From JBCBWG01 sp964579305 (GTDB lineage Bacteria; Pseudomonadota; Alphaproteobacteria; Rhizobiales; Hyphomicrobiaceae): 18,687 bases of DNA. A model generated the notes under the pieces. It saw only the letters and a program-made list of their open reading frames with translations, made no database searches and had not been told where the DNA came from. Location: contig CAZOGY010000075.1 in assembly GCA_964579305.1 (NCBI GenBank), positions 1 to 18,687 of the forward strand, in the 5' to 3' direction. A program made the position numbers and the translations under genes. Below are positions 7,599-14,197 of this stretch, piece by piece (positions within the stretch are counted from its first letter, which is position 1; each line of letters starts with the position of its first letter).

Positions 7599-7982
7599 AT
7601 GGAAACCGAACAGACCGATAAAGGCACGCTGGAGCATTGGAGCCCGCAGGAGGTCGCGGATGCTTTTGAAAAAAACGAAATCATCCTGATCGACGTGCGT
7701 ACGCCGCAGGAGTTCAGCTTCGAGCGCATCGGCGGTGCTTTGCTCGCTCCCATGCAGGCATTCCAGCCGGCGCACATGCCAAGCCAGTCTGAAAAGCCGC
7801 TCGTGTTTCACTGCGGCTCGGGTGTGCGCTCCAAGCGCGTTGCCGAGATGTGCCTAGCCGCCGGTGAGACCAAGGTCGCCCATATGAAAGGTGGTTTTGC
7901 CGCCTGGAAAGACGCCGGCCTCACCTACACTGGCACCGACATGGCCACCGGCGCCCCCAAAGACATGAAGAAGTCGGGCTGA
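7599..7982 (+). CDS. Single-domain rhodanese-like sulfurtransferase
   Basis: Encodes 127 residues: one rhodanese domain with no signal peptide or membrane segment. Family landmarks are IDVRTPQEFSFERIGGA (31-47) and the active-site loop CGSGVRS (72-78), with catalytic Cys72 that would carry a persulfide, followed by GGFAAWKDAGL near the end of the domain. The loop is intact, so activity is expected. AGGAG lies upstream of the ATG. It starts 11 bases after the persulfide dioxygenase stop and very likely shares its transcript. Rhodanese could make the glutathione persulfide that the dioxygenase oxidises, or use the thiosulfate formed afterwards. The role is inferred from the neighbourhood. Confidence 0.9.
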   Translation: METEQTDKGTLEHWSPQEVADAFEKNEIILIDVRTPQEFSFERIGGALLAPMQAFQPAHMPSQSEKPLVFHCGSGVRSKRVAEMCLAAGETKVAHMKGGFAAWKDAGLTYTGTDMATGAPKDMKKSG

Positions 7983-8019
7983 ATTCTCTCCGCTCGGTTC
8001 TCCTTGTTATTGCAGGGGC

Positions 8020-8082
8020 GCTCAACGGCGGTGATGCGCCGTTGACGATCAACACCGCTCAACGGCGGTGCTGCGCCGTTGA
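8020..8082 (+). repeat. Duplicated palindrome after the rhodanese gene
   Basis: A 26-base unit occurs twice in direct orientation (8020-8045 and 8057-8082) with one mismatch, which falls in the loop. Each unit is a hairpin: TCAACGGCG, a 6-base loop, then CGCCGTTGA. The pair starts 37 bases after the rhodanese stop. There is no T-run, so it is more likely an mRNA-stabilising or repeat element than an intrinsic terminator. Confidence 0.75.
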
Positions 8083-8090
8083 TCATACAA

Positions 8091-8245
8091 TTGTCATCCT
8101 CGGGCTTGGCCCGAGGATCCACCTCTCAGCCAGTCGCGACGTCGATGCGCGCGTGCCGCGGCAACGGACGACGGCAGCCTTGGACGCCCGAATGCGTTGC
8201 CACCATGGGTCCTCGGGATGCGCTGCGCTCACCCGAGGATGACAA
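8091..8245. repeat. REPIN-like palindromic element 1
   Basis: The element has 14-base perfect terminal inverted repeats: TTGTCATCCTCGGG (8091-8104) and CCCGAGGATGACAA (8232-8245). Each end also forms its own hairpin: ATCCTCGGGC/GCCCGAGGAT at 8096-8118 with a 3-base loop, and TCCTCGGG/CCCGAGGA at 8210-8239. Two REP-type palindromes in inverted orientation around about 90 bases is the REPIN layout. No coding potential is apparent inside. Confidence 0.7.
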
Positions 8246-8257
8246 CGTTACGCCCTC

Positions 8258-8376
8258 TGTCATCCCGGCCGAGCGTAGCGAGCGCCGGGACCCGAGGCCT
8301 GCGCCGGCGACTGCGCGTGTCGCAGATCCCGTGCCAGCGGCGCAGCACTGCGTGCCGCACCGCACACGGGATGACA
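8258..8376. repeat. REPIN-like palindromic element 2
   Basis: The ends are TGTCATCCCG (8258-8267) and CGGGATGACA (8367-8376), a perfect 10-base inverted repeat sharing TGTCATCC with element 1. Internal hairpins are TCCCGGC/GCCGGGA (8263-8290) and TCCCGTG/CACGGGA (8327-8371). It sits 12 bases after element 1. The remaining 73 bases up to the acyltransferase stop show nothing recognisable. Confidence 0.65.
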
Positions 8377-8449
8377 ACGGTGGGGCCCTTGTCAGCGTGG
8401 CTCTCTCCGCGCGCGTTTGCGTTTCAGACGAACCGCGGGAACCGACGCC

Positions 8450-10231
8450 TCAACCCTCCAGCAGTGCGCGCATGTCGCGGAAGGCTTGCTGGATCGCAGC
8501 AGTGAACTTGGCCGTGTCGGTCGCGGGAGAGGCCCTGAAGCTCGAAACCGACAGGTCGACCGTGTCGTCCTTGATCACGTAGGCGATGCCGTAGCCGTCG
8601 GGCATGACGGGGCCAAAGTGGTTCACGAACGCGGTCTTCACGGGCACTTGCGCCGTCGTCAGCTCCCACCCGCGCGTGTGGATTTCCATACCGAACAGAC
8701 GCGGGAGTTCCGTGACGCCGGCTTCCGGTGCGATCAGCGCGAGGCCAAGCATATGCCGGTCGACGCCAAATCCCGCCGAACACTCCTTGCCGCGTAGCGA
8801 ATGTTCCGCAAATGCCGCCCGCGCCAAATCTTGCTTATCGCCAACGCTGACGCTTGGGTCATCGAACGCATCGACCAACGCCTTCGATTGCGGCGAGGCC
8901 ACCCGGATCGTCTCCGTCCGGCCGATCCGGCAGGACCGTGTCGAAGCGCTTTCATAGGTTTTGGGCGTGCGGCCATGCAGACGGTGATAGGCGATCTGAT
9001 AGGCCATTTGCAGGAAGGGGTCTGGCCCCATCTTGAAGGTCTTGATCAGTTCCTTGCCAAAGTCGGTGAACTCGAAGACCGCGAGATCGAGATTGTCGGT
9101 TGCCGCCGCATGCGCCTGCGCGGCCCGCGCGACCGCTTCCGATAGTTCCGGTGTAAGCACCCACGACAGGGCCCGTGGCTCTGGCTGGCTGGTCGTTGCG
9201 ATCGCAATCGCCTCGCCGCTGGGGGCGGCCACCATATCGAGCAACGGACACCACGCGCCCGCATCCACCGGCGAATGCTCGCCATGCAGCGTGAAACGGC
9301 CGTCTGCATCAACGATCAGCGTCAGGGACTTGTCGAACCAGCGGTTGCCCGGCGTACCTGCAAGGCCCGCATACCCGACGGCAGTGAAATCCGGATACGC
9401 ATGGCCATCGAGCGCGACGTGGAATAGGGCGCGCTCAAGCGTATCGAGCGAGCCTCGGTTGGTGGCATCAATCGCAAGCTTATCGCGCAGCCGTGCCCAG
9501 GCCGGACGTTCGATTGCCGTCAGCGCGGCCACCGGCGCGGCCGCATCGGTCGCAGCGTCGGCGGCTTCGACAATGCGCTGGAACTGCGCCGCGATTTCGC
9601 TTTTCGACAACGGCTTCAAATCGGCGTCGAGCACGGTGACAGCATACATCCAGCCATTACGATTGACCACGATGTGCCGGCTTTCGTCTTTGCCGAACGT
9701 GGCGATCCGGTCCTTGTCGATGCCCGGCATACGGTTGGTCGCAAAGAACCGCTTCAACAGCGTCATGTCGAATGGTGCGCCGGCCCGCGTAACTTCCGGC
9801 GGGAACGTCTCATTGTGGATCGCCAGATAAAATTCGAGCGCACCGGCCGTAACCTCAGCAGCGCGCGCAACCTGATTGCCGGTCGCCTGTCGCGCATCGC
9901 CCGAAATCGCGATCGAGGAGTTGATCGGGATCGGCGTCGGCCAATTGAGGTAGGCGGCATCTTCCCACCAGCCAGACAACCAGTTGTCATGGGCCTTGCC
10001 GCGCGCTTCGAGCGCCGCTTGCAGTCGCTCGCCCACGCCGCCTGGCGCCTGCAACTCGGCCACGGCAGCCGCGACATCGGCGTAGGTCGCGTCATCGACC
10101 AGCGGCGCAACCGTCTTGAGATAGCGCTCACACGTCTCCGAAAGTGTCGGCACGGGCAGCGGCGGAAGCTGCTCATAAAGATCGAACGTGCCCGGCTGTT
10201 TGCTTTCCGTTGTGTCGCCCTGGTCCATCAT
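8450..10231 (-). CDS. Choline/carnitine O-acyltransferase family protein
   Basis: Encodes 593 residues, matching the size of the carnitine acetyl- and acyltransferase family, which moves acyl groups between CoA and carnitine (or choline). The N-terminal domain begins LPPLPVPTLSETCERYL (22-38). The catalytic centre is GEHSPVDA with His319 and an acidic residue four positions on (Asp323), the same spacing as the His-Asp pair of carnitine palmitoyltransferases. The substrate segment YESASTR..RIGRTETIR and the C-terminal GPVMPDGYG...LSVSSF motif are both intact. There is no mitochondrial-type or secretion signal and no membrane segment, so a cytosolic enzyme is expected. An AAGGGCGG sequence precedes the double ATG. 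The dehydrogenase-like gene ends 142 bases upstream on the same strand. Chain-length preference cannot be read from the sequence. Confidence 0.92.
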   Translation of the reverse strand: MMDQGDTTESKQPGTFDLYEQLPPLPVPTLSETCERYLKTVAPLVDDATYADVAAAVAELQAPGGVGERLQAALEARGKAHDNWLSGWWEDAAYLNWPTPIPINSSIAISGDARQATGNQVARAAEVTAGALEFYLAIHNETFPPEVTRAGAPFDMTLLKRFFATNRMPGIDKDRIATFGKDESRHIVVNRNGWMYAVTVLDADLKPLSKSEIAAQFQRIVEAADAATDAAAPVAALTAIERPAWARLRDKLAIDATNRGSLDTLERALFHVALDGHAYPDFTAVGYAGLAGTPGNRWFDKSLTLIVDADGRFTLHGEHSPVDAGAWCPLLDMVAAPSGEAIAIATTSQPEPRALSWVLTPELSEAVARAAQAHAAATDNLDLAVFEFTDFGKELIKTFKMGPDPFLQMAYQIAYHRLHGRTPKTYESASTRSCRIGRTETIRVASPQSKALVDAFDDPSVSVGDKQDLARAAFAEHSLRGKECSAGFGVDRHMLGLALIAPEAGVTELPRLFGMEIHTRGWELTTAQVPVKTAFVNHFGPVMPDGYGIAYVIKDDTVDLSVSSFRASPATDTAKFTAAIQQAFRDMRALLEG

Positions 10232-10373
10232 GGCCGCCCTTCGTTCGCGCTGGTCCCGTTAACCTTGCGCGGACATTGGGCCGGAGCGCCAGCCAACACC
10301 ATTCCCGATCCGTCGAATGGGCCGACGCATCACGGCAGCGGTGGACAAATGGGCAAGCTCAACGACCAAACCG

Positions 10374-11258
10374 CTACCGTCGCGGCCAATTGGCCAGGAC
10401 ACGAGCCAGCGCAGAGGCCTCGGCGCCCGCGTCATCCACGTCATCAGCGAGGTTTTCCGCAAGCCGGCGATAGCTCGTCGCGGCAGTCGCATGATAGCCG
10501 CCGTCGACGCCGAGATCGTCGAGCGCTTCGGCCAGGTCCTCCATCTCGATCGCCCACCTGGCAGCCTTATCGGGTAACTCGCCAGCCGAGCCACGCGCGA
10601 CATCCAGCAGACCGGGCCGCATGGCATCGGCCACCCGCGACACCTCACCATAAAGTCCCACGCGTTGCGCCGCCGCTAGAACGTTCGTGAGCAAGGCCAC
10701 GCTGCCTTTGTTCAAAGAGGCGAACAGCACCTTAATCTCGGTTGCTTGGCTGAGGCTTTCACCAAGCGGGATCACCTGCATTTCCGGTGTGGCAAGCGCT
10801 GAAAGCACCGCTCGGTTTGGCCCTGAGACATACAGCAGTGTACTGCTTCGCCCTTCGCTCGGTGGCGGCCCAACAATCCCGCCATCTGAGAACACCGCCC
10901 CCCACTGCGATACGGTTTCGCCAATCCGCAATGTCTTTGCCGGCGTGATTGAATTGCAGTCGACATAGTGCAGTGGCGCTTTGCGACCCGCCAGGCACTG
11001 CGCGACCGCAGCCGCCAGCATTTCGGCCTGATCCGCCGGTACGATCGACAGGAAGGTGTCGGAGCGGGCCACCAGCTCTGGCAGCGTTTGGCAGCAGACG
11101 ACGCCGAGGGTTTCAGCACGCGCCTGCGTTGCCGGTGATCGGCCTGCGACGCAGGTCGCAACGTCGAAACCAGCCGTGCGCAAAGACCAGGCCACGCCTG
11201 CGCCCATGGCACCGAAGCCCAGAATGCCGATTGCTTTCGGGTCTGAAACGTCCGCCAT
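10374..11258 (-). CDS. 6-phosphogluconate/3-hydroxyisobutyrate dehydrogenase-like NAD(P)-binding protein
   Basis: Encodes 294 residues from the chosen start. The N-terminal Rossmann domain has the dinucleotide motif GILGFGAMGAGVAWSL close to the start. It is followed by VDCNSITPAKT and GGIVGPPPSEG, the substrate-loop region of beta-hydroxyacid dehydrogenases. A conserved-type Lys occurs in ATEIKVLFASLNKG, where the family has its catalytic lysine. The C-terminal half resembles the DUF1932 domain found in putative phosphogluconate dehydrogenase-like proteins. The ATG at 11258 (MADVSD) follows a G-rich GGGGGG site by six bases; an in-frame ATG at 11318 adds 20 residues before the Rossmann fold and is less likely. 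The substrate is unknown. A link to the downstream acyltransferase is possible but unproven. The 213 bases upstream to the ABC gene hold nothing I recognise. Confidence 0.85.
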   Translation of the reverse strand: MADVSDPKAIGILGFGAMGAGVAWSLRTAGFDVATCVAGRSPATQARAETLGVVCCQTLPELVARSDTFLSIVPADQAEMLAAAVAQCLAGRKAPLHYVDCNSITPAKTLRIGETVSQWGAVFSDGGIVGPPPSEGRSSTLLYVSGPNRAVLSALATPEMQVIPLGESLSQATEIKVLFASLNKGSVALLTNVLAAAQRVGLYGEVSRVADAMRPGLLDVARGSAGELPDKAARWAIEMEDLAEALDDLGVDGGYHATAATSYRRLAENLADDVDDAGAEASALARVLANWPRR

Positions 11259-11471
11259 TCTTTGCCCCCCAACCCAGGAAATCTCGCGCACCGCGTTTGT
11301 GCCTGATCGCTCAATCACTAAGCCAAATGCATGCCGCGGCCAATTGGGTGTCAGTCCCAGACAGCACGCCGTACCCGTTATACCGCGCGAAAGGCCCAGG
11401 CTCTCCGGGCGATCGCGTTCCGGCCGCTTATGCAGGTTGGGAGAAGATTGGCGTCATCTCTGAACGCGGTT

Positions 11472-13376
11472 TCACTCTGCCGCGGCCTTCGGTGGTGCGG
11501 GCGCGTCGTCCATGAGGAAGCCGCCGGATTGCCGTGACCACAGATCCGCATAAAGCCCGCCAGCCGCGATCAGGCTGTCGTGGTCGCCTTGCTCGACGAT
11601 GCGGCCGTTATCCATCACAACCAGCCGGTCCATCGCCGCAATCGTCGACAGACGGTGCGCGATCGCGATCACGGTCTTGCCGGCCATGAGGTTGGTCAAC
11701 TGCTCTTGGATCGCGGCCTCAACTTCAGAATCGAGCGCTGACGTCGCCTCGTCGAGCACCAGGATCGGCGCGTTCTTCAGCAATACGCGCGCAATCGCGA
11801 TGCGCTGACGCTGGCCGCCCGATAGTTTCACGCCGCGCTCGCCGACATGCGCGTCATAACCGGTTCGCCCTTTGATATCCGATAGCCCCGTCACGAAGTC
11901 ATGCGCCGCAGCTTGTTTGGCAGCGGCAATCACCTCGTCTCGCGTCGCCTCCGGCCGGCCATAGGCGATGTTGTCGAAGATGGAGCGATGCAGCAGCGAT
12001 GTATCCTGCGTGACCATCCCAATGTTACGCCGCAGGCTTTCCTGCGTGACCTGTGAAATGTCCTGGCCGTCGATCAGAATGCGGCCTTTATCGATGTCGT
12101 AGAGCCGCAAAAGCAGACTGACGAGTGTCGTCTTGCCGGCGCCGGATCGACCCACAAGGCCAACCTTTTCGCCGGGCGCGATGTCGAGATCGAAGCCATG
12201 TACGGCCCGCGCCCCGCGACGGTAGGAGAAGGTCACGTGATCGAACCGCACAGCACCAGCCGCCGGCGTCAGTTCGCCTGCGCCGGGCCGGTCGACGATC
12301 GCGATATCCTGGACCACGGTATCGATCGTGTCCTGGATTGTGCCGAGTTCGCGGTAGAGCCCGTTGATCTGGAAGCTGATCCAGCCCGACATGTGGTTGA
12401 GCCGCAGCACCAGCCCAAGCGTTGCCGCCAGTCCGCCAAGGCTCAACGACCCCGCCTGCCAAAGCGCGATCCCAAGCCAACCCGACGCCACGATCAGGAT
12501 GCCACCGAGCGCTACGAGCGTGACGCGCAAGCCGGAAACATAGCGCCCGAGCGCATGCATCTTTTCAATCTGGTATGCGATGCCCTCGCGCACGAAGGCA
12601 TCTTCATGGGCGTCACCTGCGAACAGCTTGACGGTCTGGATATTCGTATAGCTGTCGACAATCCGGCCATTGACGCCGGCGCGTGCCTGGCTCTGTTCCT
12701 TTGACCGGCGCCGGATTTCGCCGAGCGTGACATAGAGCGCTGCGAAGTATGCGCCAAACCACACGATCAGGATCAACCCCAGCCGCCAGTCGAGCGCTAA
12801 GAAGAGCCCGATCGAGACGACCCCGAAGATCAGGAACTGCCAGATGCCCTGGATCAGGTTGGTCGCGAAATCGCCAATCGACGGGCCGGCCTGCATCACC
12901 TTGGTTGCGATCCGCCCGGCGAAGTCGTCCTGGAAATAGGCATAGCTCTGGCGCAGCACCCGGCGATGCAATTGCCAGCGCACCATGGAGAAGAAGGCCG
13001 GCACGATGGTCAACTCGCCGATGATCGAGCTCAGCCCCATCGTGACCGTGCGCAAGACGAGAACGATCACCGCGATCGTAAGCAGCAGCCATCCCTGCTC
13101 CGCCCAGACTTGTGCAGGATCGGTCTCGCGCAGCGCATCGATCACCAAGCCGACCCCGGCATAGAGCCCGGTTTCGATCAAGCCGGTAATCCCGCTCAAC
13201 ACCATGATCGCGATGAACGGCGCGCGCATCTGGTTGAGGAAGTGCGCCATGAACCCGCGCAGATCGTCGGGCATGTCGGCGTCCGGGGCTGGCTTGAACG
13301 GGTCGCACCACGTCTCAAACCAATTGAACACACCCGCGAACGCGTTGCGCAAATAAAGTTGTGCTGAATCTATCAT
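11472..13376 (-). CDS. ABC exporter half-transporter (permease fused to ATPase), copy 1
   Basis: Encodes 634 residues from the chosen ATG. An N-terminal amphipathic stretch is followed by a six-helix transmembrane domain (about 45-330) and a nucleotide-binding domain (about 375-620). The ATPase is complete: Walker A GRSGAGKTT with Lys415, signature LSGGQ (518-522), Walker B ILVLDEATS with catalytic Glu543, and switch His574. The transmembrane domain has the coupling-type motif YFQDDFAGRIATKVMQ. An in-frame ATG at 13523 would add 49 unrelated residues. From the ATG at 13376 every ATPase motif falls at the same residue number as in the paralogue at 14198-16093, which supports this start. The substrate (lipid, peptide or drug) cannot be read. 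It may pair with the paralogue or act as a homodimer. Confidence 0.92.
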   Translation of the reverse strand: MIDSAQLYLRNAFAGVFNWFETWCDPFKPAPDADMPDDLRGFMAHFLNQMRAPFIAIMVLSGITGLIETGLYAGVGLVIDALRETDPAQVWAEQGWLLLTIAVIVLVLRTVTMGLSSIIGELTIVPAFFSMVRWQLHRRVLRQSYAYFQDDFAGRIATKVMQAGPSIGDFATNLIQGIWQFLIFGVVSIGLFLALDWRLGLILIVWFGAYFAALYVTLGEIRRRSKEQSQARAGVNGRIVDSYTNIQTVKLFAGDAHEDAFVREGIAYQIEKMHALGRYVSGLRVTLVALGGILIVASGWLGIALWQAGSLSLGGLAATLGLVLRLNHMSGWISFQINGLYRELGTIQDTIDTVVQDIAIVDRPGAGELTPAAGAVRFDHVTFSYRRGARAVHGFDLDIAPGEKVGLVGRSGAGKTTLVSLLLRLYDIDKGRILIDGQDISQVTQESLRRNIGMVTQDTSLLHRSIFDNIAYGRPEATRDEVIAAAKQAAAHDFVTGLSDIKGRTGYDAHVGERGVKLSGGQRQRIAIARVLLKNAPILVLDEATSALDSEVEAAIQEQLTNLMAGKTVIAIAHRLSTIAAMDRLVVMDNGRIVEQGDHDSLIAAGGLYADLWSRQSGGFLMDDAPAPPKAAAE

Positions 13377-13542
13377 CGCAAGTCCAAACGCAGCCGACCG
13401 CGATTTGGTTGTGCCGGACGCAATTGCGCCCGTTAAGACCCGGCCCGACACGCCAAGTATCAGCTCCGCGCCCGTCCGCGCCCGCGCAACGGCCGGGGAT
13501 ACACTGGCTCGCAGCGGCAACAACCCAGGCGGACCATTGAGT

Positions 13543-13902
13543 TCAGACGCCGCGCACGCGAATTCGACCCGGTTCTACGATGATCAGGCGGCCGGCCACC
13601 TCAAGGCTGGGCAATGCGGCGACAAGTTCGCGAACGCGTGCCTCAATGCCGCTTACCGATAATCGGCCCGGCTGGCGGATAATCACGATGCCTGCTGTTC
13701 CTTCCGTCGGAAACCGTAAAAACTGCGCGAAATCCAAATCGAGGGAAACGAGGGTTCGTTGCTCGTCGCAGCAAATGGGAAACAACGCGTCGTCGCTGGC
13801 CCCCGTGAGCCCTTGTTCATACACCGTCGAGACATCGTGACCCTCGGCAACAAGGAGGTCGCGCCCAATAACGCCGAGATTTTCATCCAGCTTGAAGCGC
13901 AT
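13543..13902 (-). CDS. DUF5615-type PIN-like toxin
   Basis: Encodes 119 residues. The N-terminus FKLDENLG (3-10) with its acidic pair, and the later LVSLDLDFAQF (about 52-62), are the hallmarks of DUF5615 proteins. These small PIN-like (Mut7-C-related) predicted RNases are paired with DUF433 proteins. The acidic residues would bind metal at an RNase active site. All key motifs are present, so the gene looks intact. It starts three bases after the stop of the DUF433 gene, the tight layout of a toxin-antitoxin operon. The 166 bases between its stop and the downstream ABC gene contain no recognised feature. The family is firm; toxicity is inferred from the family. Confidence 0.87.
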   Translation of the reverse strand: MRFKLDENLGVIGRDLLVAEGHDVSTVYEQGLTGASDDALFPICCDEQRTLVSLDLDFAQFLRFPTEGTAGIVIIRQPGRLSVSGIEARVRELVAALPSLEVAGRLIIVEPGRIRVRGV

Positions 13903-13905
13903 AGC

Positions 13906-14148
13906 TCACGCGGGCTCGCGCGCCGGATCGGTTGGGATCACCTGTTCGCGCGTCATTTCGGCCGCGAATGCCAGTGCCGCGCGGATATCATCCGGCGCGA
14001 GCTGAGGATAGCGCTCCAAGATCTCCGGCTCACTCATGCCTTCCGCCATGAAATCCACAATCAAGGACACCCAAATCCGGGTTCCCTTGATGCACGGGCG
14101 TCCGAAACAGACCGATGGGTCGACAGAAATTCTGCTCAGGTCTGGCAT
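13906..14148 (-). CDS. DUF433 antitoxin
   Basis: Encodes 80 residues from the chosen ATG. The central pattern SVDPSVCFGRPCIKGTRI (8-25), then a short helix and MSEPEILERYPQLAPDDIRAAL (38-59), is the DUF433 signature. It is a small winged or helix-turn-helix-like domain that serves as antitoxin and probable autoregulator. Upstream in-frame ATGs would run into the end of the ABC gene at 14198. The ATG at 14148 is preceded by AGGAAAGG about four bases away and leaves 49 bases to the ABC stop. It forms a two-gene unit with the toxin three bases downstream. Its promoter would lie in the 49-base gap or inside the ABC gene. Confidence 0.88.
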   Translation of the reverse strand: MPDLSRISVDPSVCFGRPCIKGTRIWVSLIVDFMAEGMSEPEILERYPQLAPDDIRAALAFAAEMTREQVIPTDPAREPA

Positions 14149-14197
14149 CGCGCCTTTCCTTCTCACCGGTTTCCCGTGGTCAAAGCTGAACGCACAC

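Noticed and set aside
8020..8082. Possible CRISPR fragment (26-base repeat seen twice)
   Set aside because: Only two copies with an 11-base spacing, each a near-complete palindrome, and no cas gene in the window.
9674..10690. Long plus-strand open frame opposite the acyltransferase and dehydrogenase genes
   Set aside because: It is antisense to two clear genes, has low-complexity Arg/Pro-rich sequence and no recognisable motif.
13377..13523. N-terminal extension of ABC copy 1 from the ATG at 13523
   Set aside because: The extra 49 residues do not resemble the paralogue. From 13376 all ATPase motifs match the paralogue's residue numbers exactly.
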